The notes: generated from the sequence alone by a model not told the origin. Positions 32,692 through 43,921 are shown, numbered from the stretch's first letter. The stretch is 64,000 nucleotides of DNA from an uncultured Prochlorococcus sp. (GCA_902620895.1 CACNJU010000003.1:49821-113820), one strand, 5' to 3'. Numbers and translations: made by a program.

Positions 32692-34758
32692 ATGGTGGAC
32701 ATCAACAATAGAGAAGGCAGAAAATATAACAATACTGATAATGAAGATTTGAATAGTAACTATTGGATTAATGGTTTACTAGCTTGGTGGAGTGGATTCA
32801 GTTTAAGAACAAAGTTGTTAGCTATAGCAACTCTCGTAGTAAGCCTGCTAATGACAGGAATAACTTTTTTTGCATTAAATAGCATTCAAAGAGATGCAGG
32901 GATGAATGATACTAGATACGCTAGAGATCTTGGCTTATTATTATCTGGGAATGTTACAGAATTAGTTGCGAATAACCAAAAAAAAGAAATTTCAAATGTA
33001 GCTGAAAAGTTTTGGAGATCAAGTCGAAACCTGCGTTATATATTTTTTACTGATGCTGAGGATATTGTTCAACTTGGGATACCAATCAGTGCAACACCTA
33101 CAAGCTCAGACAATCAGTTTCAGCTCACTCGAAGATTAAAACTGCCTGCAGAATTAAAAAAGAGACCTCAATTCCCTTTGGTTAGGCAACATGTGACACC
33201 TCAGGGTCAAGTAACAGATGTATTTGTTCCAATGTTATGGAAAGGCAAGTATCTTGGAACTTTAGCTCTTGGAGTCACTCCCAATAAAAAAGCATTAGCA
33301 AGTGCTGCCTTAACTAGAGAAGTAACCATTGCTGTTTTTATTTCTATTTGGGTTTTAGTAATACTTGGAGCTGTATTTAATGCACTAACAATAACAAGAC
33401 CCGTTAGAGAGTTAGTAAGAGGAGTTAGAGAAATTTCAAAAGGAAATTTTAAGTCCAGAATTTCTTTACCTATGACAGGGGATCTAGGAGAACTCCTAAA
33501 TGGATTTAACCGAATGGCCACACAGTTAGAAAATTATGACGAAGCCAATATAGAAGAATTAAAAGCGGCACAAATCAAGCAGCAATCCCTTATCGCTACA
33601 ATGGCTGATGGTGCCATATTATTGGACTCAGAAGGCAAGATTGTACTGACTAATCCAACAGCAAAGAGATTATTTCGTTGGGAGGGAAGATTACTAGAGG
33701 GTAAACATTTTTTAAATGAAATTCCCGAAATTTTATCTAACGACTTACATACAAATGTAGAATCTATTTTAAATAGGGAAAAGGAGAAAGACGATTTAAG
33801 ATTTAGTTTAGGAGAACCAGCAAGAACCCTAAGAATTGTATTGCAGTCAGTTTTAGATACAAATAAGGTTGAATTAAAAGGAATTGCTGTAACAATCCAA
33901 GATTTAACAAGAGAAGTTGAACTTAACGCGGCACAAAATAGATTTATTAGTAATGTTTCTCACGAATTAAGAACACCACTTTTTAATATCAAAAGTTATG
34001 TAGAGACCTTACATGATTTAAAAGATCAACTTTCTGATGAAGAACAAATAGAATTCTTGGGCATTGCAAATTCAGAGACTGATAGGTTAACAAGACTTGT
34101 AAATGATGTCTTAGATTTATCAAGATTGGAGTCTGGGAAAATCGTTCAGCTTGAGCAAATGGACATAAAACCAGCAATAGAACAAACTCTTAGAAATTAT
34201 AGACTTAATGCTATAGAAAAAAATGTTTCATTAGCTCATGATATAGAGGAAACTATTCCTCCAATTCTTGGAAATTTTGATTTACTTTTGCAGGTTTTTG
34301 ATAATTTGCTGGGCAATGGACTGAAATTTAGTCCAAAAAACAGCTCCCTTATGATAAGAGCTTATACTTGGCCAGATTCCTGTCCAGCTTTCCCTCCAAA
34401 TATTAAAAATGATGGAGCCCCTCAATGTGAATTAGTTTCACCACTACCAAAAGTAAGAATCGAGATTGCTGATACTGGCTCAGGAATATCGCAGACTGAT
34501 CAAGAAAAGATATTTGATCGTTTTTATAGAGTAGAGAATTCTGTTCATACTGAGCAAGGAACAGGGTTAGGTTTATCTATAGTGAGGGGAATAATTGAAA
34601 AACACGGTGGAGAGATTCGCATGGCTAGTGAATTAGGAGTAGGAACAACTTTCTGGTTTGATTTAGCCTTAGCACAATCTGATAAAGATGAATTATTGAC
34701 AAAAGCTATTAATAAATCAGATTCTTTTTCAGGTTCTGAAATTAAAGAAATTATCTAA
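32692..34758 (+). CDS. nblS: sensor histidine kinase, NblS/Hik33/Ycf26-like
   Basis: Two TM + HAMP + PAS + HisKA (FISNVSHELRTPLFNIKSYVETL) + HATPase (NLLGNGLKFSPKN, GTGLGLSIVRGIIEKHGGE). Confidence 0.88.
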   Translation: MVDINNREGRKYNNTDNEDLNSNYWINGLLAWWSGFSLRTKLLAIATLVVSLLMTGITFFALNSIQRDAGMNDTRYARDLGLLLSGNVTELVANNQKKEISNVAEKFWRSSRNLRYIFFTDAEDIVQLGIPISATPTSSDNQFQLTRRLKLPAELKKRPQFPLVRQHVTPQGQVTDVFVPMLWKGKYLGTLALGVTPNKKALASAALTREVTIAVFISIWVLVILGAVFNALTITRPVRELVRGVREISKGNFKSRISLPMTGDLGELLNGFNRMATQLENYDEANIEELKAAQIKQQSLIATMADGAILLDSEGKIVLTNPTAKRLFRWEGRLLEGKHFLNEIPEILSNDLHTNVESILNREKEKDDLRFSLGEPARTLRIVLQSVLDTNKVELKGIAVTIQDLTREVELNAAQNRFISNVSHELRTPLFNIKSYVETLHDLKDQLSDEEQIEFLGIANSETDRLTRLVNDVLDLSRLESGKIVQLEQMDIKPAIEQTLRNYRLNAIEKNVSLAHDIEETIPPILGNFDLLLQVFDNLLGNGLKFSPKNSSLMIRAYTWPDSCPAFPPNIKNDGAPQCELVSPLPKVRIEIADTGSGISQTDQEKIFDRFYRVENSVHTEQGTGLGLSIVRGIIEKHGGEIRMASELGVGTTFWFDLALAQSDKDELLTKAINKSDSFSGSEIKEII

Positions 34759-36284
34759 TTATTATCTAATCCTTTAAAAACATTTTGAACATTTTGATCA
34801 GGTACAACTCTGTGAGGTGCACCACTAAATATTTGCTCAAAATTAGAAAAAGAATCTTTTATTTCTGGACCACTATTTGTTATTATAAATTCTCTTATTC
34901 GTTTATCATGCCATGAGCCCCGCATTTTAAAAACATTCAAAGCTCGTGCCATCTCACCTTTTATTTCTACATATTGAAGCAATAATATTGTGTCAGTAAT
35001 TGTTGAGATATGGGAATCAGTTATAGAATGACTTCCCATAAATTCTTCTGCAGTATTAGTAAAGAAGCCTGCTATCTCTTCTTGTTTTGTATAGCCTGTA
35101 ACTGCGATTACAAACTGTCTGAAAGCATTCAAACTTACACCTCTGGCTAATGCAGAGAGAGAATCAATAGCCATTCTTTTTGGTTTAAATTGATTAATTT
35201 GTGTTTTTATAATTTGTAAGTGATCTTCTAAACCAGTTGATTCAGGATATGCACAAATAATTTTCAATAATCCATCGCTTTCCATTTTTTCAAAATCTAT
35301 TCCCCAGCTAGTAGCATTTCTAAGCAATTGAGCCCTAGATTCTTCATATGCAAAAAGTATTGCTCTTTCATTATTGTTGTAAGCATCTTCAACAAATTTT
35401 GATACAAGCATTGTTTTTCCCGTACCAGTAGCTCCAGTGGCGAGAATAATGGAATCTTGAAAATATCCACCACCACACATTTCATCAAGATCTTTAACTC
35501 CTGAGCTAATCCTAATATTTGAGGATCTTTGCGTTAATCTCATTGCTCCAAGAGCAAACACACTTATTCCATCAATTCCCATAGTGAATGGATATTCACC
35601 TTTCATATGTACTGTGCCTCTTAATTTCAAAACTTCTAAAGTTCTTCTTCTCTTCTCTGACTCAAGAACATTTCTTAATAAGACAACATTATCAGATACA
35701 AATTCTTCTACTCCATATCTAGCGATTGGTCCATAATCATCCACTCTTTCTGTAGTCATAACTGTCGTCACACCTATCTCTTTTAATCTCGCTATAAGTC
35801 TAAATATTTCTCGTCTCACAACGTAAATAGCATCATACTGTTGAAAGACTGCAGTTATTGAATCTATTGCAACTCTTTTAGCTTTATATTTTCTTATTGC
35901 ATAACTAATTCTCTCAATGAGACCAGACAAGTCAAAGTTACCCGCAACATCCTGTCCATCAGGGTCAGGAGAAGCATCCAAAATAAAAAGTTTATTTTGA
36001 TCAATTAATTCTTGTAAATCCCAACCAAAACTCGCTGCATTTCTAATAATATCTAAAGGTGATTCCTCAAATGTTACAAAGATTCCAGGCTCATCAAAAT
36101 TGCAAATTCCATGATGTAAATATTGCAGTGAAAAAACAGTTTTACCGGTTCCTGATGTGCCGCTAACGAGTGTACTGCGAGACACAGGCAAACCACCCCT
36201 ACAAACATCATCAAAACCTTCTATTCCAGTTGGTAATTTTTGTACTTGCATTTTAGTTGATTTACCAAATTTCTTATCATTCAT
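34755..36284 (-). CDS. kaiC: circadian clock protein KaiC
   Basis: Two RecA-like domains with GTSGTGKT and GATGTGKT; SHSITDSHISTITDTILLLQYVEI phosphorylation region. Confidence 0.98.
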   Translation of the reverse strand: MNDKKFGKSTKMQVQKLPTGIEGFDDVCRGGLPVSRSTLVSGTSGTGKTVFSLQYLHHGICNFDEPGIFVTFEESPLDIIRNAASFGWDLQELIDQNKLFILDASPDPDGQDVAGNFDLSGLIERISYAIRKYKAKRVAIDSITAVFQQYDAIYVVRREIFRLIARLKEIGVTTVMTTERVDDYGPIARYGVEEFVSDNVVLLRNVLESEKRRRTLEVLKLRGTVHMKGEYPFTMGIDGISVFALGAMRLTQRSSNIRISSGVKDLDEMCGGGYFQDSIILATGATGTGKTMLVSKFVEDAYNNNERAILFAYEESRAQLLRNATSWGIDFEKMESDGLLKIICAYPESTGLEDHLQIIKTQINQFKPKRMAIDSLSALARGVSLNAFRQFVIAVTGYTKQEEIAGFFTNTAEEFMGSHSITDSHISTITDTILLLQYVEIKGEMARALNVFKMRGSWHDKRIREFIITNSGPEIKDSFSNFEQIFSGAPHRVVPDQNVQNVFKGLDNN

Positions 36285-36355
36285 AGTTTTGTGCTAATTA
36301 AACAAAAATTAAATAAATTTTGAGTTTATTTTTAATTTTAAAAGTTTCATATAAT

Positions 36356-36673
36356 TTATTTATCTACACTATATTCAGTTTCAGTTAATTCATCAAAAAG
36401 TAGATCCAAACCAATTAAAACTTTCTCTCTATCCGAAAGATCTCCTATTATTTTTCTAACTGGTGGCGGCAAAATTTTAGCTAAGGTAGGAGTGGCTAAA
36501 ATCTTATCTTCTTCTGCAAGTTGTGGTTGTTTAAGTACATCAATAACCTTCAAAGCATAAACTCCTTTAAATTCATTTTCTAAAATTTCTTTTAATGTAT
36601 TTAAAGCTCTCATTGAATTAGGAGTATTTCCAGCAACATAGAGTTTTAAAATGTATGTTTTTCTTGCTGCCAT
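36356..36673 (-). CDS. kaiB: circadian clock protein KaiB
   Basis: [75 protein letters not shown]. Confidence 0.97.
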   Translation of the reverse strand: MAARKTYILKLYVAGNTPNSMRALNTLKEILENEFKGVYALKVIDVLKQPQLAEEDKILATPTLAKILPPPVRKIIGDLSDREKVLIGLDLLFDELTETEYSVDK

Positions 36674-36816
36674 AGTTATGGTTCCTGAATTGATATAAAA
36701 GATTTAAAACAACCCTTGACTTATTACACTACAAAATAAGAAAATAGACAAACCATTATGATTGCTTATTTGGCTAAATCAAATTATCAATTTGAGCCTT
36801 ATAGCGTCTTTAAGAT

Positions 36817-37257
36817 ATGACAAATTCTAAAAAATCCTCAAACAATTCTTTAAAAAGTAATGAATTGTATGCGATAGCAGAAACTTCGGGTCAACAATTT
36901 TGGTTCGAAGTTGATAGATACTATGACATAGACAGGTTAAATGCAAAAGAGAAAGACAAGATAACACTGGAAAAAGTTTTACTTTTAAAGGACAAAGATT
37001 CCATAACTATTGGTAAACCTTACGTTAAAGATGCAAAAATTGAATTAGAAGTTGTCTCTCATAAAAGAGATAAGAAAATTCTTGTATACAAGATGCGCCC
37101 CAAAAAAAAGACAAGAAGAAAGATGGGACACAGACAAGAACTTACAAGAGTTATGGTAAAATCTATTAAAATAGGTAAAGGTGCTCCTAAGTCTTCTTCC
37201 CCAAAGGAAACTGTTAAAAAGGAAACTAAACCAAAATCAGAAAAATCTACAAATTAA
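36817..37257 (+). CDS. rplU: 50S ribosomal protein L21
   Basis: YAIAETSGQQFWFEVDRYYDIDRL...VYKMRPKKKTRRKMGHRQELTRV. Confidence 0.96.
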   Translation: MTNSKKSSNNSLKSNELYAIAETSGQQFWFEVDRYYDIDRLNAKEKDKITLEKVLLLKDKDSITIGKPYVKDAKIELEVVSHKRDKKILVYKMRPKKKTRRKMGHRQELTRVMVKSIKIGKGAPKSSSPKETVKKETKPKSEKSTN

Positions 37258-37266
37258 ACAATTCTA

Positions 37267-37527
37267 ATGGCACATAAAAAAGGAACAGGTTCTACAAGAA
37301 ATGGAAGAGATTCAAATTCAAAAAGATTGGGTGTTAAAGCTTATGGTGGAGAAAAAGTAAGTGCTGGTTCAATCTTAATTCGCCAAAGAGGTACATCCTT
37401 TTTGCCAGGGATTAACGTGGGAAAAGGTAAAGATGACACCCTTTTTGCACTCAAAGAAGGAACCGTAAGTTTCGAGAGCATTAAAAGAAATTTAAGAAAT
37501 AGAAAAAGAGTTAATATTGTTATCTAA
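37267..37527 (+). CDS. rpmA: 50S ribosomal protein L27
   Basis: [42 protein letters not shown]. Confidence 0.98.
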   Translation: MAHKKGTGSTRNGRDSNSKRLGVKAYGGEKVSAGSILIRQRGTSFLPGINVGKGKDDTLFALKEGTVSFESIKRNLRNRKRVNIVI

Positions 37528-38260
37528 TTTTCTTGTAAGCTCTTGTAGTTATAAGAATAGGATGAAATACTTCTAAAAAATTTGATTGAAGTGACTCAAA
37601 AAACTTCTCAACTATTTTACTATCGTCGATATGAAATGGATATTCATTCTTATCTCCTTTGTAAAAATACCAATTGAATAGAGCAATAGAATTACTATCC
37701 ATAATCCCACTGAAGGTATTAATTTGAGAAACTGGATCTGCAAGATGTTCCAAAACATCAAGACAAACTATCGTATCAAATTTCAATATTTGTGTATCTT
37801 GAATTGTCTTACAAAAGGTAAGTTTTTTTTCGACTCCTAATTTCTTAGCCCTGTATTCAACAAAATTTCTATTTGTTTGATTAATATCTACAAAAAAAAC
37901 ATGCTTAACTTTTGAAGACATAGCGTTAGCTAAGGCATGAGTACCAATACCTCCTCCAAAATCCAAAACTAAATCTCTAGAAAATCTCTGCTGAAGTTTT
38001 AAAGTATCAGCGATATAGTCCCTACTTGTGATATGCCAAGCAGCTAAATCAGCTACATGCCTATCTCCCACAATCTCAGTATAAAAATCCGAAACATCAC
38101 TTAAAGCATCTCCAGGATGGGAATTTGCCAAATTCATCTTTGCATTTGCAAGGAATCCATCTAAATCACATTCTCTAATAGATAAATATTCCATTAAATG
38201 TGATTTCAAATTAAAAGCATTGTCTAAAAACTCCTTTAAAATGAAATTATTCTTTTGCAA
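37520..38260 (-). CDS. class I SAM-dependent methyltransferase
   Basis: [20 protein letters not shown]-binding motif, [16 protein letters not shown]. Confidence 0.8.
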   Translation of the reverse strand: MQKNNFILKEFLDNAFNLKSHLMEYLSIRECDLDGFLANAKMNLANSHPGDALSDVSDFYTEIVGDRHVADLAAWHITSRDYIADTLKLQQRFSRDLVLDFGGGIGTHALANAMSSKVKHVFFVDINQTNRNFVEYRAKKLGVEKKLTFCKTIQDTQILKFDTIVCLDVLEHLADPVSQINTFSGIMDSNSIALFNWYFYKGDKNEYPFHIDDSKIVEKFFESLQSNFLEVFHPILITTRAYKKIR

Positions 38261-38336
38261 TTTCTTACTCTAAATTTCCAGTGTCAAAATCATAGAATGT
38301 TTATAAATCTTTCTCAAAGTATTCTTAATATTTAAA

Positions 38337-39260
38337 ATGAAAACTCAAGATGGATTCTTAGTAATTAATAAAGATAAAGGTTGTACCTCACATGATTGTG
38401 TTAAACAAATAAGGAGATTACTAAATACAAAAAAGGTCGGACACACAGGAACCCTTGACCCTGAAGTTACAGGAACATTACCAATCGCAGTTGGTAGTGC
38501 AACAAGATTTATTCAATATCTTCCTCAGGGTAAAACTTATATAGGACAAATTAAATTAGGGATTAGAACTAACACAGATGATATTCACGGAGAAATAATT
38601 AATCAAAAAAGTTGGCCTAAAATCAATAATGAAAAATTAGATCAATACTTAAATAGATTTAGAGGAATTATTAAACAAATTCCGCCTAAAGTATCTAGTG
38701 TTCACGTTAATGGTGAGAGAGCTTATAAGAAATCTTTCAGGAATGAAATTTTTGAATTATCACCAAGAGAAGTAAAAATAGAAGAACTTATTTTAATGAA
38801 ATGGGACCAAATAAACGGAATCATAGAAATAAAAATCAAATGTTCAGCTGGCACATATATAAGATCAATCGCGAGAGATATAGGAGAAATTCTCAATTCC
38901 GAAGGTTGCCTTCTACAACTAAAAAGAATTTCAGCTTGTGGCTTTGATGAAGAAAACTCTATAAAAATATCTGATATCGAAAATGAAAAAGGAAAGAAAA
39001 ACTCGAAAAATTTTATTATTCCAACAATTTCTGCTCTTAATCACATTTCAACATTTGTCTTAAGTAATGAAAAACAAATCAATTTTTGGCAAACAGGTAG
39101 AGCTATTAAAGTTGATATTAATTACTTCCAGGAAAGAAAATCTTTTGACCATAAAAAACCCATAAAAGTAATAGATAAAAAACAAACATTACTTGGAATA
39201 GGCTTCTTAAATAAAGAGCTATCTAATATAAATCCAAAATTAGTCCTTAATGCTAAATAA
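38337..39260 (+). CDS. truB: tRNA pseudouridine(55) synthase
   Basis: [36 protein letters not shown]. Confidence 0.96.
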   Translation: MKTQDGFLVINKDKGCTSHDCVKQIRRLLNTKKVGHTGTLDPEVTGTLPIAVGSATRFIQYLPQGKTYIGQIKLGIRTNTDDIHGEIINQKSWPKINNEKLDQYLNRFRGIIKQIPPKVSSVHVNGERAYKKSFRNEIFELSPREVKIEELILMKWDQINGIIEIKIKCSAGTYIRSIARDIGEILNSEGCLLQLKRISACGFDEENSIKISDIENEKGKKNSKNFIIPTISALNHISTFVLSNEKQINFWQTGRAIKVDINYFQERKSFDHKKPIKVIDKKQTLLGIGFLNKELSNINPKLVLNAK

Positions 39261-39263
39261 CTT

Positions 39264-40463
39264 CTATAGGTAATCTTTTCTAAAAGGCTTAATCTGAACA
39301 CCCTTATAAAAATGCTTTAATATTCTTTCAGCTTTTTGACCTCTAGACGCTAGATATTTAGCCCCCCATTGACTCATTCCTACTCCATGCCCAGATCCCT
39401 GTCCAAAAGCTATCAAACCCTTTTTTATAGGAAATTTATTATTTAATTCTTCCTCAAAAAATTTAAATCTCACAAAATTACTATTGAGGCCTAATCTCTT
39501 TCTTAAAACCACCCCAGAAATTTGATCAGAACCATTAGCCCCTATAAGTTTTACATTTTTTACCCTTCCAGTGCTAGTAATATCTAGAATCTCTATATCT
39601 CTTAAACCTCCAATCTTTGGAAATAAATTAGTTAATTCATTACTCGAAAATTTTTTTTGCCATCTAAATTTTGGATTATTTTTATCAAAATCTTTCACAC
39701 TTGATAAATATGGATATTTATTCTTCCATACATCTTGACTGTTTTCTGTCATTCCACCTGAGCTACTATGGAACAAAGCATTAATTAATTTATTTTTATA
39801 CGTCAAAACCAAAGATCTTGTACTTTTAACGGCTCTGATAGTTTTATAAGTTCTTGATTCCAAGCCATTATAAACTTGATTTTTCTGGGTTGAATCTATA
39901 TCAAAAAAATTATTTCCCTTTTGCTTTAAAGCATAAGTTCTTGAGGCAATTGCTTGTGCTTTTAATGCTTCAATAGGCCATTTTGTTGGCATCTCTGAAC
40001 CAACTACACTACTTAGGTATTTTTCTATTCCTAAAACATTCACTACCAATACTTCAGAATCAAGTACAATGAGGTTAAGTTTACCGGGAAACCTCTTCTG
40101 ACCAACCCATATACCTCTTCCATCAGAAGATCTAACTTGCAATTTTTGATTATTTTTTAAATCATATTTTTTTTGTTTATTTTTATCAAAATATAAAATT
40201 TTTCTATTTTTCTCATTTTTCAAAGTTAAGCCTTTTATTTTTTGACTTGAAAAAAGTTGCCCCTCTATGATTAAAGGAATTGATCTATCTGATCTGATCC
40301 TTAAATAGTCATTTTTTGATATTAAAACTCTTATTATTGGCTCTCGAGATGCAAAAACACTTTCACTCTGAAAAACACAAATAAATAAAATACTAATCAG
40401 GCAACATTTACTATAATAATTTTTAAATTTAAGTATCACTTTGTTTAAAAAACAAATGCTCAA
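39264..40463 (-). CDS. SpoIID/LytB-domain protein
   Basis: GSEMPTKWPIEALKAQAIASRTYAL, HSSSGGMTENSQDVW, GSGHGVGMSQWGAKYLASRG. Confidence 0.9.
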   Translation of the reverse strand: MSICFLNKVILKFKNYYSKCCLISILFICVFQSESVFASREPIIRVLISKNDYLRIRSDRSIPLIIEGQLFSSQKIKGLTLKNEKNRKILYFDKNKQKKYDLKNNQKLQVRSSDGRGIWVGQKRFPGKLNLIVLDSEVLVVNVLGIEKYLSSVVGSEMPTKWPIEALKAQAIASRTYALKQKGNNFFDIDSTQKNQVYNGLESRTYKTIRAVKSTRSLVLTYKNKLINALFHSSSGGMTENSQDVWKNKYPYLSSVKDFDKNNPKFRWQKKFSSNELTNLFPKIGGLRDIEILDITSTGRVKNVKLIGANGSDQISGVVLRKRLGLNSNFVRFKFFEEELNNKFPIKKGLIAFGQGSGHGVGMSQWGAKYLASRGQKAERILKHFYKGVQIKPFRKDYL

Positions 40464-40528
40464 TTTGCCTAAGTTTGACTAAAAGTCTAGATTTAATCCA
40501 GATATAAAAATAAAAATATCATAAATAA

Positions 40529-41467
40529 GTGAATATCACCTTCTTAGGAACAAGCTCAGGAGTACCATCCTTAACGAGGAATGTTTCTTCCCTAGCACTT
40601 AAACTATCACAATCATCAGAAGTTTGGCTTTTTGATTGTGGAGAGGGAACGCAACATCAAATAATGAAAAGCAATATCAAATCTTCACAAATCAAGAAAA
40701 TATTTATTACTCATATGCATGGAGATCATATTTATGGTTTACCTGGACTTTTGGCTACCTTAGGTTTATCAGGAAATAGTAGGGGTATTGAAATTTACGG
40801 TCCTTCAGAGTTGAGAAATTTTATAAATTCAGCGCTTAAAAGTAGTTTTTGCAAATTATCGTTTCCATTGCATTTTGTGGAAGTTGAAAATTTTGCATCA
40901 GAAAATAAAATCCTATTTGAAAACAATAAAATAAAAGTAAACTGCGCTTGTCTTAAACATAAAATACCTGCTTATGGTTATCGAGTTAGTGAAAAAGATA
41001 AACCAGGTATATTTGATGTAAAAAAAGCAGAGTCTCTAAAAATAGCACCTGGACCAATTTATTCAGAACTGCAAAAAGGTAAAAAAGTAGTTTTAGCTGA
41101 TGGCAGGACATTTGATGGGAAAGAATTCTGTGGACCCCCTAGAGAGGGTGAAAGTTTTGTTTATTGCACAGATACAATCTTTAGCGAATCAGCTGTTTCA
41201 CTATCAAAAAATGCCGATTTACTCGTACATGAATCGACTTTTTCAGAGGAGGATGAAAGCATGGCATACGAAAAATTACATTCCACAACAATCATGGCTG
41301 CCAAAACAGCATTATTATCTAACACAAAAAAATTAATTATTACTCATTTAAGTCCAAGATATACCAAGAAAAACGCAATTACTCCAAGCGATTTGCTTCA
41401 AGAGGCTCAAAAAGTTTTTCCAAATACTCAGCTTGCAAAAGATTTTCTAACGGCAGAAATAAAATAA
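40529..41467 (+). CDS. rnz: ribonuclease Z
   Basis: [45 protein letters not shown] start. Confidence 0.95.
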   Translation: MNITFLGTSSGVPSLTRNVSSLALKLSQSSEVWLFDCGEGTQHQIMKSNIKSSQIKKIFITHMHGDHIYGLPGLLATLGLSGNSRGIEIYGPSELRNFINSALKSSFCKLSFPLHFVEVENFASENKILFENNKIKVNCACLKHKIPAYGYRVSEKDKPGIFDVKKAESLKIAPGPIYSELQKGKKVVLADGRTFDGKEFCGPPREGESFVYCTDTIFSESAVSLSKNADLLVHESTFSEEDESMAYEKLHSTTIMAAKTALLSNTKKLIITHLSPRYTKKNAITPSDLLQEAQKVFPNTQLAKDFLTAEIK

Positions 41468-41538
41468 ACTGCAACAGTTCGTTAGCAGGAGCGTTGTAAA
41501 TGACCAACCCATGAAATAATAGTCTTAGGTTTTTCTAT

Positions 41539-42102
41539 TTGATGTCGATCGAAATGGTCTCTATTTTTTCATCACTAAATAAGTCTTGTAAAAGACTATT
41601 TATTTTTCTTCCATTAATTATTGGGTTACTTATTAATCCAATATCTGCAAATGCACTCTATCCTAGTGATCCTTCATCAGTTGACGTTCTAAAAGATGAT
41701 CTTCACGGTGCTGACCTTCATAATACTGAATATGTTAAATATGATTTATCTAATCAAGATTTAGGAGAAGCTAATCTTCAAGGCGCATATATGAGTGTAA
41801 CTACAGCAAAAAACTCTAGTTTTAAAGGAGCCAATATGACAGACCTCATTGCATATGCTACACGCTTCGATAATGCTGACTTTACTGATGCAAATCTTAC
41901 TAATGGTGAGCTAATGAAAAGTGTTTTTGATGGAGCAATTATTGATGGGGCTGACTTTACTGATGCAAATCTTGATCTTTCTCAGAGAAAATCATTATGT
42001 GAAAGAGCTAGTGGAACTAACTCACAAACTGGAGTTAATACAATTGATAGTCTTGAATGCACTGGCTTAAAAGGTTACATGCCTCCAAAGCCAAAAGCAT
42101 AA
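41539..42102 (+). CDS. pentapeptide-repeat protein with signal peptide (probably lumenal/exported)
   Basis: N-terminal hydrophobic leader; A(D/N)LxxA repeats (LHGADLHNTEYV, LGEANLQGAYM, FTDANLTNGEL, FTDANLDLS). Confidence 0.85.
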   Translation: MMSIEMVSIFSSLNKSCKRLFIFLPLIIGLLINPISANALYPSDPSSVDVLKDDLHGADLHNTEYVKYDLSNQDLGEANLQGAYMSVTTAKNSSFKGANMTDLIAYATRFDNADFTDANLTNGELMKSVFDGAIIDGADFTDANLDLSQRKSLCERASGTNSQTGVNTIDSLECTGLKGYMPPKPKA

Positions 42103-42111
42103 TATTTAAAG

Positions 42112-42480
42112 TTAACCAATTTCAGAAGGGAAGATATTACCAGGCTCTTTTGAGCCTGGTTTTTTGCTGTACCACCATTCTTGTATATCAGAAGAAAATT
42201 TCTTTGAAAAAAGAGTTATAACTGTCTCAACAGGTTTTGATCCAGGCTCCAAAATCTGAACTGAGTAAGATGGGCATTTTCTTGAAGCCATATCAGCAAC
42301 AAACCTAGACCCTATTCTTCTCCAACTGGGCTCCTTACTTCTCCAAGCAAGCCTTGAGCAAGGCCAGGGTAACTCTTCCCTATCATAGAGTCTGCAACAT
42401 GGGCCAATTACCTTATAACTGTACTGACCTCCATAACTTGATTGAACACTGCCAGTCTTGAAAAATTCAAATTTATCCAT
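42112..42480 (-). CDS. conserved hypothetical protein, Cys/Trp-rich
   Basis: 122 aa intact ORF: IGPCCRLYDREELPWPCSRLAWRSKEPSWRRIGSRFVADMASRKCPSY. Confidence 0.75.
   Translation of the reverse strand: MDKFEFFKTGSVQSSYGGQYSYKVIGPCCRLYDREELPWPCSRLAWRSKEPSWRRIGSRFVADMASRKCPSYSVQILEPGSKPVETVITLFSKKFSSDIQEWWYSKKPGSKEPGNIFPSEIG
42140..42166 (+). terminator. Rho-independent terminator of the pentapeptide gene
   Basis: CCAGGCTC-TTTT-GAGCCTGG followed by TTTTTT; lies within the 3' end of the opposite-strand CDS 42112..42480. Confidence 0.8.
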
Positions 42481-42484
42481 TTAC

Positions 42485-42513
42485 AAAAAAAAGCCACCTT
42501 CATAGAGGGTGGC
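42485..42513 (-). terminator. Rho-independent terminator downstream of ferredoxin gene
   Basis: Minus strand GCCACC-CTCTATGAA-GGTGGC then T8. Confidence 0.82.
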
Positions 42514-42558
42514 AGAGAAATAATCAATAATCAACTTAGAAAAGTTAAATTTTTATAA

Positions 42559-42858
42559 TTAGTACAATTCTTCCTCAGCATGAGTTGTAATTGTTACGTC
42601 AGATGTTGGATAAGCAACACAAGTAAGAACAAAACCAGCTTCTAGTTGGTCATCATCTAAGAAACTTTGATCAGACTGATCAACGCTACCAGAGGTAACT
42701 TTTCCAGCACATGTTGAACATGCTCCAGCTCTGCAGGAATAAGGAAGGTCGATACCTTGTTCTTCAGCCGCATCGAGGATGTATTGGTCATCAGGTACTT
42801 CAATAGTTGAATTGAGACCTTCACCTTCACTGATGAGAGTAACTTTGTAAGAAGCCAT
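42559..42858 (-). CDS. petF: plant-type [2Fe-2S] ferredoxin
   Basis: [17 protein letters not shown]...[22 protein letters not shown]. Confidence 0.97.
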   Translation of the reverse strand: MASYKVTLISEGEGLNSTIEVPDDQYILDAAEEQGIDLPYSCRAGACSTCAGKVTSGSVDQSDQSFLDDDQLEAGFVLTCVAYPTSDVTITTHAEEELY

Positions 42859-42992
42859 TTAAAAAAAAAATTGTTGGTAATTAATACCTATCAAATACAT
42901 TTTTAACATCGATTAGGTCGATATGTGAGATTTTGAAGTAAAAAATGACACAATAAAATGTATTAAAGAGTATCTATAAGAAAAACTTATAT

Positions 42993-43904
42993 TTAGGTTG
43001 AATTGCTGGCTTTTTGCGCAGAAATGCATGCCCAATCTTTTTTAGTTGTTACATCCAATAATTTCAAGTCATTCTTAATTAATATTTTTATAATTTCATC
43101 CTTTTGAGAATTCAGAATTCCACTGAAAATGACTTCCCCATTGTTTCTCAAGCACTTATAAATATTTGGAATCATTCCTTTTATTACTTCGGCAAGAATA
43201 TTGCATAAAACAAAATCAAATTGTGTGAGTTGATTTTTTAAAATTACCTCATTAAAAGATCCCAAATAAGTATTTAAATTGTTCAAATTACCGAAATTTA
43301 GTTGGAAATTAGATTTTGTTGAATTTATAGCTAAATAATCATTATCCACTGCATAAACCTCTTTAGCGCCAAGCAATCTTGCGGCGACACTCAAAATCCC
43401 GCTACCACTCCCAATATCTAATATCTTTTTATCAGAAAAGAAACTATTCTCCATTTTTTCCAAGCAAAGATAAGTCGAAGGGTGACTTCCTGTACCAAAG
43501 GCCGCCCCAGGATCAATTTTTATGATTTTTTTATCTTCAAATTTTTCATTTAGATTCATCCAACAAGGCAATATTAAAAGATGATTTCCTACTAATTCAG
43601 GTGCCCAATATTTCTTCCAACTTGTCAACCAATCCTCCTCTTCAATAATGCTCCAATCAAAAAATTGATTCTTAGGGACATTAATATTTAAAAGTTTGCT
43701 AATTATTTTTTCAAAATCACACCTAGAACTCTCCCCCCAATCATCGACTGGAAGCCATATATTTACCTCTTTTTTATTTTCATTTGTAATTAAATATTCA
43801 AATGAAAAACTAAATATTCCCAGCTCATTTAATTTCCAAATGATCATTTCTTCTGAATCACTTTCTATCAGAAAAGTTAGTTTATACCAATCTTTAATTG
43901 CCAT
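42993..43904 (-). CDS. prmA: ribosomal protein L11 methyltransferase
   Basis: [43 protein letters not shown]. Confidence 0.94.
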   Translation of the reverse strand: MAIKDWYKLTFLIESDSEEMIIWKLNELGIFSFSFEYLITNENKKEVNIWLPVDDWGESSRCDFEKIISKLLNINVPKNQFFDWSIIEEEDWLTSWKKYWAPELVGNHLLILPCWMNLNEKFEDKKIIKIDPGAAFGTGSHPSTYLCLEKMENSFFSDKKILDIGSGSGILSVAARLLGAKEVYAVDNDYLAINSTKSNFQLNFGNLNNLNTYLGSFNEVILKNQLTQFDFVLCNILAEVIKGMIPNIYKCLRNNGEVIFSGILNSQKDEIIKILIKNDLKLLDVTTKKDWACISAQKASNST

Positions 43905-43921
43905 TAGTAGAGCTGGTCTCT

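Noticed and set aside
36674-36816. Possible kaiA remnant between kaiB and rplU
   Set aside because: Only ~143 nt of AT-rich sequence; by eye no KaiA-like peptide in any frame.
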